DNA of 64,000 bases from Diploscapter coronatus (GCA_964036155.1 OZ038422.1:55513201-55577200); one strand, 5' to 3'; positions 50,286 to 64,000 are shown, counted from the stretch's first letter. Numbers and translations: made by a program. Notes: generated from the sequence alone by a model not told the origin.

Positions 50286-53200
50286 TCATAGAATCTTAAT
50301 GAGGAAGATGAGTTTTGCTTGAATAAAGAAGTGTTGATTGAGTTCTGGCAGCATTTGTTGCAGGGGAATGTTCGTGGTGAGGCTGATTCGCACATTCGGC
50401 TGTTGCTGAAACGATGTTATGAATTTGTTTTATCGAAAGGTTATTTCAGAGGAAATTTAACTGATAATTAATATATTAATGGTGAGTCGGAATCGTTTTT
50501 CAAATTTTTCGTAATCTAATTCTACCCAAAATTCCTAAACCACAATTGAATTCTGAGATTTCTCCCAACTCAATTCCAAGCTTATCAACCTGTTCGCTTC
50601 AAAGTGATAAATAATAGCAAAATAAGTGATTAAGATAATGCGCGTTTCAATCATTTGCTATACGAAGTATATCGTTTTTGGTCACTAGAAATGGTTTTAA
50701 AAGAAAATTGAGACAGTTTTTTTTTTTAAATAAAATTTTCGGAGCCAGAATTGGTCCAAAATTATTGGAATATGGATTTTTTGGAGTCAGAGTCGGTATT
50801 CCTTCTCTTCTCTGTCATAGATCCAAAATTGAATATGAGCAATTACTAACTTCATTTTCTCAGTGCGTGTTGCTGTGAGCATGGTTGAGACGTTTTCCTC
50901 ACTCTGATTTTCGTGTTTCATCTAAATAATTTGTTGTTTTCACACGAAGAATACTCAAGTAGGTTGGTGCGTAAACATTCCTCACTGATGAATAGCAATA
51001 AATCGCAATCCACAAATGGATAGGAAAATCTATTTGAGAGAGGAAGGTTGACACGAAATTGTGAGGAATTGTTTATGCATCAAGATTGCTCTAAATACCA
51101 ATAGTTGTGTGTTCAATAGTCCGTACAGAATCCAATTAGTGGAAGAGACGAAGTACGGTAGAAGATGAACACAATAAATTACGAACAGAAGTAGTTCACT
51201 GTCGGTGGTTGTTAGACCCAGGAGGGACATGACTATGGCATAGAGCACCGATGTCCAATACCTTGAAATAAAAGAAGTCAACACTGCTTCTAAACCAACT
51301 TCAAAATGACTGGTATTTCGAACAAATTATGCTCGGATATGAGTCATTTTGACATCTTAACTTACGGTGTCCAGCACACGAAATATACGGTTGCAATTAG
51401 CACTGTATATTTGACAATTCGACGAATGGGAATTGTTGATCGAGGCAGCACTCTACAATAACAAAATATATAATAAAACGGGCTGGAGCGTAAGAAATTT
51501 CGTCAGCGATTTCGAGATTCCTATCTTCAGGAGTAACTGTGAAGACATAAAAGTTTGAAATCAGATTTTCGCCTTCGATCGCTTTTATTTGCAATAATTT
51601 TAAAAACTAGGACATAGGACTTATTTTTCAAAATTTGTCTTCTTCGCATATCCCTCGTATCAATGAAAAAAGTTCACCTTTGATGAGCATAGAGCTTGTT
51701 GATCAGACGAACGTTGAACAGTATAATCAAGGTTAGCGGCAAAATGTACTGAAATCAGTCTGTAGGAAGATTTATCGTTGAAATTTGTGAAATAAAAATG
51801 CTCAGAATTTTGGAGATCAATTATGAATTGTATAAAACAGGAATTTCGAACACTGTGAATACATACTCCAAGAATGAAGGTCGTTGTTGTGAACCAGTAG
51901 AACACAGAAGATGGCATCATATCGCTGCACTTGTAGACTCTGACACGGGTTATGTTGTTGCTGTTGGCGGCATACAACTCGTGAAGGACCATTTCCTTGT
52001 CTCTAGCGTAAGTGATCATTGGCAGAAGAAGTACAAATGCAAATGAAGACAGAACTGAAAGACGCAATGATTTGCTTGTTTGCCATGATCCGACTTCTTA
52101 CATGAAATGACTCCAATAACAAATTTCTTGGACCTCAATCTTCTGTGGTGAGGATAGCAAACGGCTACATATCTATCGAAAGACATCGCTGTGATGAGGA
52201 AGGTAGACAGAATGCGCCCAACCGAACCACAAATGTGGTGAAGCTTGCAGATGAAGGTGCCGAAGACCCAAAAGCCGATCACCGAGTCCTAAAATAGGAA
52301 CAATGTTATTTAGCATTTCTGACTCAAAGTGACCATAATTGCTGGAGCCAGACTCAGTGACATGAGAAAGTCGACCACACAAAGAGCTGCGATGTAGAAA
52401 ATCGCTATGTCTCCTGCTCCTTTCGACCTGAAATAAATTCTTCGTCGTGCTATTCTTGAGTTATTCTAATAGGTTTTGGAATATTTGCTTAATGTTTATG
52501 CTCGTCCCTGTTTTAAACTGATGCGAATTTGATCCCTGTAAATAGGTATCATTGGGAAAGAAAATGACTGGATAGAGTTAGTTTTCGAAAAAAAAACTTT
52601 TAAATTCGAATTCGTGGTTTTTTAAGCTGAAATCTACTTATATCTTTCATCAAATAATATGTCAATTCTAAGCTTCAGTAATTCGCAAGTTTGCAAAATA
52701 CCCTTTTACCTGTAAAATGTTATCAGACGAAAATGACGCGATACACAATGTACATTTTTGAGTTCGAGGAAGTTTCAGACCTACGCGGTTTATGAATATC
52801 AGTGATTTACAAAAACGTTATTACGAAAAAAAAAAGTTGCTCATCAAATAGCTTCTACATGAGTTGATTTTCCTTTTGCTGGAAAGTTGAAGCTCAAAAA
52901 TTTATACAAAAATTTGATATTTTGATGTTGTTTTATATTAACGTTCTATTCTATGAGAAAATTGTATGCTATTGTCAAACTAGATACAAAGTAGCAGTGC
53001 TCAAAAATCAAGAATTATGAAGAGGGATGAACTAAAATGATTTTTGGTGTATGAAAACTTATCGAAATTTACCCACACAAACGACCGAAATTTTTTTTAT
53101 TTTTAAAACTGCGAAAATAATTCAGCGTGTCAGATATGGAGAATAATTTCTTTAAAAATATTATTGAATTCAAACGACTTATTTTTTATTTATGTGCGTG

Positions 53201-55651
53201 TATGAGCGCATAATCCAGCTATCGAAAAATTTACATACATTATTGTGTGTGGAGAAAAATAATTAAATATTTACTAGGACCAATGATTATCGGATACTCT
53301 ATATAACTGGCTCTTGATTTTCAGATCTTCGCGAAGTAGCATCGTGTTTTGTTTTCATACCTGTGACGTCTTTCCCTCATAACTCCTCGAATTATCGTGA
53401 GCACCGACGAATTGCCACATATTCCGATAATGAAGCACAGGACAAATATGCTCACAACTATGGTCACACGAGGCTGCAGCTCCTGAACACAAAAATGATC
53501 GTTGGGATTCTCATTTTGCTGTGTAGTTTAATTCTTTCACCATCCATTTGAAAGCCATTCCCAGTTATATTCCATATTCTATGTTATATGCTATATCCTA
53601 TATATCCTTTATTCTTTATTCGTTATCCTTATTCTTTGCATTTTCTATTATGCTGACGACTCTCATCTCCACTCACATTTAGGTACAATTATTTTATTCA
53701 CTTTTCTGAGTATTTCGAATGGCGAATTGAAATGAGAATACACAAGAAGTTTCGCGTATGCGGAAATTTGTTCGCCATGAAAAGTTTGTACATTTATGGA
53801 AAATTAATTATTTTTAATTCGGGATCAATATTCTTGCCGACTTTAGCAGAGAAAAAAATAAGTAAAAGAGCGTGACTTTTTATGGATTAAGGAATTTATT
53901 TGCACGTTGGACAATAGATTTTCTAATGCGGAATGGACCTATTGTAAAGATTTGTGAGAAAACGGGAAAGAATAGAATAATTGTGATCTCCCACACATTA
54001 ATATCTCGGATTCGCCGTAAATAAATAAAATATTCATACAAATCATAAATTTTTATAACGCAAGAAAAAAGGCACTCGCAGACTTTAATACTCTTTCTGT
54101 CGCTATAAGCTGAAATTAAGCACCCATAAAAAATTAATCATCTTCTTTATTCGCAAAATCTTTTTTTTTTTTAAATATCACATGAAGCGGAGTGGGCGAA
54201 GGGCAAAGCACCTGCCCGAGCATGGAGAAGTTAATTGGGGAATTGCAAGGCTAATGATTCGAAATTGGATGGGAATGGAAGAGATTGAAATGCGAATGAC
54301 TAAATGACTCAGACAACTCCGATCCAATTCGTTTTAATTACGACGCAAAAATTGCTGTTGAATTAATGGCAAATGGGAATGGGATTATCCATTTCATTGC
54401 ATTGGGTTTCTAGTTTATGTGTGCATCTTAAATGTGCATGCAGTTTCCTGTATATATTTAAAATATCGGCTATTTTCCCCGCATTTCTTCTCTTTTGTAG
54501 TTCTCCATAGTTCACTTGCATAAGTGCTGTTATTTCCAAGCGTCTGCTTTCCCATTCAAACATCATTTGCACTGGTAAACTACAGCTCTAAGTTCTCATA
54601 AGCTACAAATTTGAGGATTCCATAAAATCCTATGATTGAAACCATTCTTCAAGCTTTGAGCTGAAGGCGTAGGGCAGACTAATTGAATCTTTTCATTTGG
54701 GTCTCGATCTGAGAGATTATAATAAAGAGCTGAATTGAGTCCTGAGAAAAGGATTCTTTGATACGCGGGATTGGGGGAGGTTGGAATTGGCGAATGAGCC
54801 GTGTGAGTGGGGATGGAAGAATGGAAGTGTGTCTAGATGAGTAGAGCCGTGTTAATGTTGCTTTAAATGCTCGTCCTCTCATTCTGCCGCCAATTGATGC
54901 ATGCTCGGCGACAAGGAACACGGCTATCAAAAGAAACACAGAAGTAGTTCCAGGAAATTAAAAGGCAGAAGAGGTCAATGGCAATTGAATTCAGTCGTTT
55001 TTTTTTTTTATAATTCTAATGACCCTCCTCTCCTACAGCCAAATGTGTATTGAATCGATTGAGCATCAAATGCAGGTAGACATACACACAGAGCAGCTTC
55101 TGTTAAGCTCATTGCTTCCATTTTAATTCCCCAGTCTTTATGCATATTACGCAGAGCATTGCACCGCTTTGCAATTTGACTCTTGTTCTTTTTCCAGAAA
55201 AGTAGCCTCTTCTCCCAAAGCTCAAATCTATTTTTCGAAATCCCCATTTTCTCCTCTAATTGTATATTGATAATATTCTGTTGACTAGCAGCTTCTTTGT
55301 TATAATCTCGACGCTTTCAAACCTAAGGATTCACTCAATTCGCAATTCTGTTTCTCGTCTCTCTCAAATCTACTTTCTCTATCATTTTTTAAAAAATGAT
55401 CTTACGTAAAAAATGAAATTAATGAGGATTGGAGAATAATCCAGTCTGCTAAAAATAAGCAAAGATGAGCCTACCTGTATTGGAGGATAGACATTGCGAA
55501 CCCAGAGCTCCTCAGAGAAGTCTTTGCCAGCGGGACAATAGAGCAGGGAATCGGAATAGGGTTGGCATTTGTCGATGGGAATGGAGGGCATCTGACGAGT
55601 GGCGCTGCTTGACGGAAATCCGTATATGAGCAACTCTGCAGATGCATCCAT
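50286..55651 (-). CDS. class A neuropeptide-type G-protein-coupled receptor, 402 residues, 9 exons
   Basis: Minus-strand exons 55651-55475, 53482-53361, 52427-52334, 52288-52102, 52054-51867, 51748-51678, 51452-51366, 51261-51099 and 50405-50286 (403 codons). Rhodopsin-family marks appear in order: TM1 FVLCFIIGICGNSSVLTII (GN), TM2 CVVDFLMSLSLAPAI, TM3 end MSFDRYVAVCYPHHRRL (DRY), Cys pair CKLHH and YKCSD, TM5 YILPLTLIILFN, TM6 VYFVCWTPYW, TM7 SSTNWILYGLLNTQLL. The extracellular N-terminus is 70 residues without signal peptide. The CWTPYW and NWILYG forms are typical of invertebrate neuropeptide receptors; the ligand is not predictable. The last exon is read in phase 0; another frame there is also open (CNKCCQNS), so the C-terminal 39 residues are less sure. 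Intron 1 is about 2 kb. Confidence 0.9.
50960..51083. mobile_element. MITE with mariner-like ends in the receptor's last intron
   Basis: Left GGTTGGTGCGTAAACATTCC then TCAC; right reverse complement CTTGATGCATAAACAATTCC then TCAC. The TAGGTTGGTGC start resembles mariner termini and the mariner at 48333. Confidence 0.55.
53483..55474 (-). other. first intron of the GPCR
   Basis: About 2 kb. It contains several minus-strand open frames of 69-86 codons (55247-55008, 54939-54679, 54572-54363), one with a signal-peptide-like start (MFLLIAVFLVAEHAS), but none has splice or promoter support. Confidence 0.4.
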
Positions 55652-58089
55652 TGCATTTGAATGCGGAATGGGGGAATTGCGAGACGAGAATTGAGAATCA
55701 GTCGATTAACACAAATGTGAGTTGATGAAGAACTAGATGATGAGAATGGAATTCAGGGGATTAGGACGACAAGGAGTAGGGGCAGGGAAAGGGCAGGACA
55801 CAAAACTCCTCTCGGGGCTGGCTGGCAAGCAGAAGCTGCTTGGAAGGAGAAACCACGCCCATTTCTGGAGAGAGACAGGGAAATGAAGCAGGGCTGGGAT
55901 ACATGTAATCTGAATGAATTTCAAGGAATGGAATAGACAGAATGGCAGATATCGAGCTGTTTTTGTCTAGCTGCCTGAATACTTGAGTGCCGTGTTGCTG
56001 TCTGATCAATTGCCTAATTTGTATAGCCAAGACATTTGCAATTTGCTGTTGAGAAAGGAGGAAGAAAGGAGCAAGCAAATGGACGCATCCAAATGAGATA
56101 TCAACCCGAGCGAATGGATGAGGATCCAACTGACAAGCTCGCGAGAATCAAGGAAATTTAGATGATTGGTGTTCGTTCTTATACATTGGCCAGTAATTTT
56201 ATTTCCGTCTTATTGTCAAAGACCGATAAGCTAGGACAAAATAGATGTCCCGCAAATTTGAAAATGCGAAATATGCATTGCGGATTTTCAAATAGTCGTA
56301 AAAATTATTCTCTGAATTATTGAAATGTCGCCTATCTGTTTGCAAAAAACACGCCAATTTCAGTGAATTTAATTTCTGTGCGTTTTATTCTACTTCAAAT
56401 TTCCGCTCACCCACAATAGTATTTTTAAACAATTTTAAATGGATTGAAACTTTTCCAAAGATTCTGAGTTTTGCGACATAATAACCTCATAGATATCATC
56501 TTACCGGTCATTTAGTGGCAAACAATTTTAAAAAAAAATCATGATATTCTACGCATTTCTTTCACTTACTTCTCATGAATCAATTTGAATCAAATTTTAA
56601 GAAGTATATATCGTCACTCTATATTGTTTCCGAATAGGCTAAATTCCAGGGAAAAATGGTTTAGCAAAACTTAAATTAGTGTACAGGATGTGGTGAAAGG
56701 TTTTTTGCGCCAGGTTGAGCTTGTGAATGAACGCTATGTGAATGTTTACATATGTTTAAATCGTTTTCGGATTCTTCATATCTCAAAATCTGCAAATTCT
56801 ACGTTTCATTAAGTTTAGATCAGTGCTCGAGGCCTAAAAACCTCAAATCTACACTTCAAAGTTTAACCGGCACAAAGAATTTTGCAACACTTTGTAGCAT
56901 ACGAAATATCAGTTTTTTTTTCTAAATTTACGCGCTATTAAATAAAGCGTCAATTAATCAGACATTGTGTGCAGAATATATGGAATTTCTGAAACATGAA
57001 AACGAAATTATTGACCGAAAGAACAAGATATTAGCCTGTTGATATCACCACCCGGAACGAGTATTAGTCATTAATAATTTATTTGCGCTTTTTTGATTGC
57101 TTAACACTAATTGCCCCTGCTCACTGCAACCAGCAACCAGCAATCAGGAACCAGGAACACTCCTTTAGATGCACTCATTTACTCATTTCTCAAGAAGAAC
57201 ACCACATAATGCCTTCCCTCCAGGAGTCATGTCCTCCCTCACATTCTTTTGCCCTTTTGCTTGCAAACATCCAGGATTTTTAGAGAAAATAGCAGATCAG
57301 ATTACATATGCAAAAATGCTACTACACTTCTAATTCGACTAATGAGGGCAAATGAACAAATGACGCAGATGAAATGGAGAAATCAATTATTTTACGCGAA
57401 GGATATTGAAAATGGAAGTCGAACAGCCGAAGAGAAGAGCTGCAGAAGAATGAGGAGAGAGAAAAGTGGGATGAAGTAAAAATGGACTGCTAAACAGCAA
57501 TTTTGGTAGCTCAGAGGACAATGAGTTGGGAGGAATTTCGTAGAATTCGAATATGAAAAGCTGAATGAAGTAGAAATTGCAGATGAAATTCGAGGAATAC
57601 AAATTGCTTACAAATTAAAGTGGCACAGGATGGAGAATACAGAATAATTACACAGCTCAATGACAATTAGCAGAAGCAGGAGTCTCTCCACATTCGAATT
57701 CAACACTCATAATTGGGCCTGGCTCTAATGTCTCAGTCTCGTTCTGCGTATGAAATCGAAATCAAAAAAGCAGAAAATAAAAGAGAAGATCCAAATTGGT
57801 TTTTTGAAATGGAAAGCAATAAATAATATGAATTAACGAAGAACGAAGAGTCCAAGGCACGCAAATCGTAAACACCAAATATAGATGAGATTAGATTATT
57901 ATTTTGAAGTTCGCATTCGAGTATTCAGAAATCATGGTTATAAAATTGAGCTTCATTGGAAAAGTATGAGTTAATTAGAAGAGGGGCGTGTAATATATAA
58001 AGTTTTGCAATACGTAGCCTGAACTTTACAATTAGATTGTTCAGTTGACTAAGAAATCATAGTGCAATTTAGTAGCATAATGGCAGAGG
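55652..58089. other. upstream region of the GPCR, no gene seen
   Basis: The first 500 bases are purine-rich on the + strand and give long CT-rich spurious ORFs on the other strand. No supported gene. Confidence 0.45.
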
Positions 58090-58517
58090 CGAGCAAGATT
58101 TACCCGTCCCCCGTTCCCGGACCGTCCAAGATTTTTTTTTTTGCGATTTTCCGTTTCTGTCTCAGAAAGACGTTTACTACCCTTTTCCGTCATTTCCCGC
58201 TTCTCCTAGGAGAACGTTTTTGTTATGAACTATGAGGAAGTGGATATTGTACACTCTTTGCAAATCGATTTTGCACGGGTCACGCCTCTTCTTCTCCTAT
58301 TCTTTCCTACATTTTTTTCTTTGCTATCTCTCGCGTCTCTTCAGAGCGCGTGCTATTTCGAGGGGGTTGAGTCTAGGAAGGGAGAGGTGCAAAAAGTGTG
58401 CAATATCTACTTCCTCACAGTCCATAATACTATCGGTTCCGGCCCACTTTTGGAAATATCGATCCATTTCCGTCAGTTCCCGTCCCAGAAAAATCGAATT
58501 TTGCACATCCCTGCATA
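58090..58517 (+). repeat. dispersed repeat interrupted by a MITE
   Basis: The left part (58090-58222) has CAAGATTTTTTTTTTTTGCG and CGTTTCTGTCTCAG; the right part (58428-58517) has GTCAGTTCCCGTCCCAG and AAAAATCGAATTTTGCACAT. Both parts match the uninterrupted copy at 26503-26655. Confidence 0.6.
58223..58427 (+). mobile_element. MITE copy 2, nested in the dispersed repeat
   Basis: Ends GTTATGAACTATGAGGAAGT and, from the right, TTATGGACTGTGAGGAAGTA; the inner parts GATATTG(T/C)ACACT follow on both. Same family as 44682-44874 in opposite orientation. Confidence 0.78.
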
Positions 58518-61500
58518 ATAGGTAGTTTATATAAAGAATCGCTGATTGAGCTATGAAATGTGAAATCCTAAAAAAATATTTGCGACTTTATGATGTTGTT
58601 GATATCTTAGAAATTATAAAAATACAGATAAAATTTGACTTATGATAAGGTACAAGGATGTGCGAGAATTTCCGTTCTGCTTCTAAAAGGTTTGAAATTG
58701 CTCTTCAGTTTCCACTATCGGTACAAAAATTTATGAGGCATCAGACCAGTCGGAGTTCCGATTCCGATCCTGGGTCACGAAAAATCTTAACTACGACTCC
58801 GATTTCGAATTTTTCAAAATCTAAACTTCGAACAGGTTTTTAGGGCAGAATATCTCAAAAGTTATTCTGGTCAATAATTTCTAGGCTTTTAGAAAATGCG
58901 TCACAACTAATTTTTCAAGTATGAAAAACTATCGTAGAAATAGAAAACGAGATAAAAGATAATTTACGACTCAATTTTCATATTTGGACATAATTTCTGT
59001 TGGTGTCCCATCATAATGATGCACCTTTCCGAATTTAAGCAAAATAATTGTATGTCCTCAAGTTTTTAACTTGCAATTTGAAGCACGAAGAGAAATAATA
59101 ACTACTTTTGAAGGTTTGAAAGGCTCTTTTTAAAGTAAAAATAAGGCATTATTATAGAAGATTTCCAACTTTAGATTCAGACATAATGAATAATTACACA
59201 TGACCTTGATATAACTTATCGAATATCTATTTAGAAAAGTGCAAAATTTGTATGGCAAAAAGAAAATATAATTGGATTGCGTTACTCGTTTCAATCAATA
59301 AATACGTAAAGAATATTCGAAATGAATGGATCCAGATATTGAATGAAATAGCTAGGCATTTTATGGATACAGATAAACTTTATGGAATTTGAAGCAATAG
59401 ATATTCGAGAGAATAACAAGCTCTACACCTGCAAATAGTAAATTGATTCATGTAATTGCATTTTAGATTTAGAAGCGAATGTCTACCTTGTTAGTGTACG
59501 GTCAAAAAATTAATGAAAAGAATAATATATTTAAAGGGAATTAAAAATAGAAGCGAAATAAATGAGACGAATGAACAAATGAGCAAAACAGACGAAAATA
59601 TGAAACCTGGGGCTGATTGTGATAGTCACAGACACATGCAGAGACGTACAGAGAGACATACAGAAAGGCAGTCAAAGGCGGAATTTATCTGGTCAAAAGG
59701 TGCAAATTAAATCATGAAATTGTGGGGAGGAGTGAAGGAAAAGCTGAAAAACTGCACTGAATCGAATAGGAATAGCTCGTTTCACAGTTGCACTGCTGCT
59801 TTGAGCCAAGACCGGCACGAAAAAGACAGGCAAAGAAGCGAAAGGGGCACTTGTTACGAAGTTACGGATATAGAAATGGAAAGTTGAAGCTGAAAGGAGC
59901 AGGAAAATTACACAATTATTAATTTCATCAGAAGTGGAAATGGAAAGGGAAAGGGATAAGAGGAAGTGAAGAAGGGAATTATCTGGAATTGAGATAATTG
60001 ACGAGTTTTGACGGAAAAAATGAAGAGGAAAGATGAGACGAAGAGAGTTGGCAACACGAAGAGGAGGGCCATTACAGGAAGAGAGGAGAGGAAGAGAATT
60101 GTTAGAGTAATTATTTAGCTGATGAATAGTGGAGCATAGCAATGGGCGTCGACGATGAAAACAAAAATAGAGCAGGTGGTTGTGGGGAGAAAAGGTGATA
60201 ATATGGTACACATACGTGACACGACCAGCTGCTCGGATAAATAATTCGCTGAATCCGAATCTCAGCTGCTTGATTCACGATCGAAGGAGAAGAAGGGTAT
60301 TTGCTTTGAATTGAGAATGCCGAAATGTAAGTGGAAAGTGAGAATAAATCGAGCAATCATCACGAGTCTAAAGAATCTGTAAGCGTAAATGTCTGCTGGT
60401 TCTCCTTGTTGGAAAGCTTTTTGAAATGATTAATAGATTCGCGTGTGAATGAGCCTAATGCAGTAATGCAGTGTGGATGATGCATATTCACTCGGGGCGA
60501 CACAACCAAACCTCATTAATTTATTAGATGCGATCGGCTGTCTACACTTCCCTCCTTTCCTCCTTCAAGACGCCACACTCCGGACTTCAGACCAGCAAAC
60601 ATTTTCTCCCACCTCACTTTACTCAGAAACATGCAAATACTCAATTGAATCGATGTAATTCTTTCGCGAATTGTGTATTCATTAGCATTGTTTCATAGGC
60701 TTTCTACCCTAATTCTGTCAAATCTGCTTCCAATTCACATTCACGTCAATTTCAAATGCAAAATGAGCAATGTCCGATTGTGCCGTGCAAATGCATGCAT
60801 AGCTGATTGCCATTGCCTGATTTTGATTGCAATTCAGTCGATTCTTTGCTCTCCCTCTTCCTTTTTTTGTTTCTGCAATGATTGCAGCTCGCTTCATTGC
60901 CAATCACGACATTTTCCATGGAAGTTCAAAAGGAATCGCAATAAATGAGAACATGGAAATTCTTCGAAGAATTAGAAGAAAAGTGGGAGGAATTGATGAA
61001 GAAGTGAATGACGCGAGAGGATGTAAAATAGAAGTAGAAATGAAATGGGGGAATGGAAATGGGGATGCGGAGATGTGAGGGGAGTCAGGGAGTCAGAAGC
61101 AGAGTCGATGAAATGCGAATGCCGCAAAGAAGCATTCAGAGGCAAGGGGAAAGACAGCTCGGATGGAGGATAATTATACACTACAAGGATAATTAATTTG
61201 ATGATCATTAGAGGAGAGGAGCAGAGAGACGGAGGAACGAATGCTGTTGGAGCTCTGTGGTTCTGAAGCTTCAATGCGCAGTGCGAGGTGCTGGAGATAA
61301 GGGTACGAGGGAAAATGATTATGCAGGGAATTGATGATGGTGTGAAATGATTGATGGGGAAACGCCACATCATTCGACATTCAGAGCCGAACGCCGGAAA
61401 GGAATTTGGAAATTAGACCGGAAGATGGAACAACAAAATAACCTCACAGGTATAATTCAATTTTCGTTGCCCAAACTTTGGGCTAATCTTTTATCTAATT

Positions 61501-62961
61501 TTATCATCAGAGAATGCATAGATTTGCCGTTGTGATATTATAAGAAACAGGAATGTAGCAGTTCAAATATCAAATGAAAACTATAAAATCGAAAAGCAAC
61601 ATCAACTCTGAATTTGTAGAAATATCTGATCGTAAGAATCTGTTACAAGCTCGTTTCATATGACTGAGCCTAGGTAATTTAAGAAGAAAATTTGGTTTTA
61701 ATAGAAAACTATAAAAATACGTAAAGCCTAGTCAACTGGATATGTTGCGACATAAAAGAATAAATCATAATAGCAAATAAATAAGTTTTGCATCATTATA
61801 TTCAAAACTGAATGTCTCTTTTCAAAGAAAACGAAATGACCGCTTCCAGAATAACAAGGAGAAAAGGTTGTGATGTAGATATTCCCTCAACCAAATGATT
61901 ATTGCGGATGATATATTATGATGTTTTTAATAAATTATTAATGCTAGGTTTATATTGATGTAGATGGATATGGATACAATTGCAAAAAAAAATATTGGGT
62001 TTACGCATAATTTCGTGCAAATTCTCCATAAAGCTCTAAAGACTTTTTGCATTGATTTTGTGAGATATGTAATGTTCCATAACTCTATCCAATGCTATAA
62101 CGTGATTATCGTTCTACAAAACCCAGATACGCGTCTTTGTTTAACTTCAAAGAATACTTGAGAGTCTTTATACAACATTTCTACGAATTTATGATAAATC
62201 TTACAAAGTAAATGCGCAGACCGAGACTCACAAATCTTGATGAAACTTCTGGGCTCTTCAAAGACGCTGATCACGAGTATAACATCAAAATCAGCAAAAT
62301 AAGAACCAGGAATCAGACACCTTGAAGTCGTTTTCACTCGTACTTTGTATAATAAATTAATAAATCGTTTATCGACACATGTAGATAATTTTGAAATCTG
62401 TAACACAAGTGAAAATTTCAAGATTTTCACGAATTTACTAGCTCCAAATGGCTATTTTGCCGATTTTGATGTTCCCCTTATGGTCCCCGTTTGGTAAGTT
62501 TTAACAAGATCTGTGAGTTTCGATTTGTACACTTCCCTTATCTTAATAACTTACAATTGAGATCAAAATTTAAAACCAATTATAATTTTTCAACAAGATG
62601 CAAATGATTATTCAAGAATGGGTCATGTTAAAAATTAGCAGTGATATAACACATAATGTCTTTTTCATGTGTATGAAAAATTAAAACCATATCGGTGGTT
62701 CATTATTTTTGGGTTAATCAACGCCGGCGAAATTAGATATCCGATTGAAAATTTGTGCTTGTCACTGTATCTATAAATTAATGTACTTTTTTAAAATCTA
62801 AATTTAGCCGTTTTTATCCGGGAAAAAATTATGAAGCCCTTTTAGAAGCCAGATTATGTTTATTTTATCACAAAAATATGAAATGTCAACATCTATTATG
62901 TGATGTATGCTTTGAAGGTTGATCTCCAATGCGAGTTTTTATTAAAACTCCTTTATGACCA
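58518..62961. other. gene-poor region
   Basis: No supported gene. Several ORFs of up to 172 codons (for example 60211-59693 on the minus strand) are low-complexity, lack family motifs and splice context, and follow purine/pyrimidine strand skew. Confidence 0.45.
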
Positions 62962-63114
62962 GTTCAAACTTAGTTGCAATGCAACCTGCAACTCACCCGA
63001 AATAGCATGAGAAATGTAAAGAGCGCGATTGCGTCATTTCTTTTGCCCTCTTGATTAGCCTTGCTATTTCGAGCGGACTACAAGTTCCAAGTTGTATTGC
63101 AACTAAATCTGAAC
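62962..63114. mobile_element. MITE, 153 bp
   Basis: Ends GTTCAAACTTAGTTGCAATG and, from the right, GTTCAGATTTAGTTGCAATA. Both arms also contain CGAAATAGCA further in, a motif shared with the MITEs at 44682 and 58223. Confidence 0.7.
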
Positions 63115-64000
63115 GTGCCCTTCGATAGCGTAGACTGTTCCCTAAATTGCACTTGGTACGATCAAATTTAGTGTCAAATATCCGCAGGGCTGTAACTAAG
63201 ATATTGGTGAAGTCGAACAAAATTCAAATAGTTACCGAAACTCAGAAAAATGACAAAACCAAACTGTCATGGAACATTTTACATTAAAAAATCTCACGGA
63301 CGCAAAACTATGTGCTGATTTGTGACACATAATCAGTGCATTGGATTTTATCATAGATCTAGATTAAGCCTTTTATATCTTCGCATTCCAAACATGACTT
63401 GATTCTTATTCTGGGGCTCCTTAACCACGGTCTTTCCTTATAAAATATCGTATTTTTGCCTGGGGTGGAATTTGAGCTCTTTGTAAGATGGTATAAACTA
63501 AAGTGCACATTATCGTTTTATAAGATGAAAAAGGTTCTTTCTGATAAATTTTGGAGGATGCAATAGCTTATGTATGTGCGCAATAATACACGTCAGTACG
63601 ACAAGTAATTTTCAAAGAGAGAACGGATTTGAATTTGAAAACAATTGGATGGGTGAAAAGAGAACCAAATCATCGCGAATCTGAAGACAGAGATTCGAAA
63701 ATAAGCTTTTGATCGCATTCAGACATTTACATTCGAATTAACGAAACCAAATACAAGTTCAAATAACCAAAATCTCGAGAAGAGAGAGAGAGATAAGGCA
63801 ATAAAGAAGCAGAAAGCTAAAAGAGTATAATTCGAGTTAAATTACATGACTTCTTCAACACTCGAACTCATGGTAGAATATTTCAACCGATACATTACAG
63901 AACAGAGCAAACGGAACAAAACATTTGCTGGAAAGGGAAGGAAAGGGAGAGGGAGAGGGAGGAAGCCAGATGGGAAGGAGCAATGACCAGATTGAATGAG
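63115..64000. other. gene-poor right end
   Basis: No gene seen. Contains short GA and GGGAGA microsatellite-like tracts near 63780-63800 and 63938-63960. Confidence 0.45.

Noticed and set aside
59693..60211. 172-codon ORF on the minus strand, the longest in the right end
   Set aside because: Low-complexity Ser/Leu/His/Phe composition that mirrors purine-rich DNA on the other strand; no domain, splice context or start signal.

Overview
The window is AT-rich animal DNA with small, mostly GT-AG introns, and it very probably comes from a nematode. Three genes carry the nematode-specific ground-like (Grl) domain, one encodes a GT92-type glycosyltransferase of the kind expanded in nematodes, and several gene starts sit just after an AG acceptor, as expected for spliced-leader trans-splicing. 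The species could not be identified. All gene models below were built by hand from reading frame, splice sites and intron phase; exon sums divisible by three were the main internal check.

Left part (1-15.5 kb, + strand): the last exon of an unidentified gene; an orphan 251-residue Tyr/Trp-rich protein; a ribonuclease kappa homologue; and a long multi-exon gene for a Gln/Thr/Pro-rich, probably structural protein, with a possible alternative upstream promoter. Next (16.3-19.1 kb, - strand) is a complete GT92 glycosyltransferase. A tandem array of three ground-like genes follows (22.1-28.3 kb, +), then a small two-helix membrane protein (28.6-29.5 kb, +).

Middle (29.9-43.3 kb): the decapping activator DCP1 and a Polo-like kinase, both on the - strand. 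The kinase is divergently arranged with a canonical actin gene (+), separated by 368 bases. An orphan 211-residue gene follows on the - strand.

Right part (44-64 kb): a seven-transmembrane receptor-like gene (+) whose introns hold two MITEs, a decayed mariner transposon with intact ends, and a class A neuropeptide-type GPCR (-, 50.3-55.7 kb). From 55.7 kb to the end I find no convincing genes, only repeats, including a MITE nested inside another repeat.

The most notable points are the conserved furin-like site in all three ground-like proteins, a ground-like gene with no AG acceptor and a MITE at its start codon, two GC-AG introns in core genes (kinase and actin), a Polo-like kinase with altered phosphopeptide-pincer and T-loop residues, and a dense, varied set of short inverted-repeat elements in introns.
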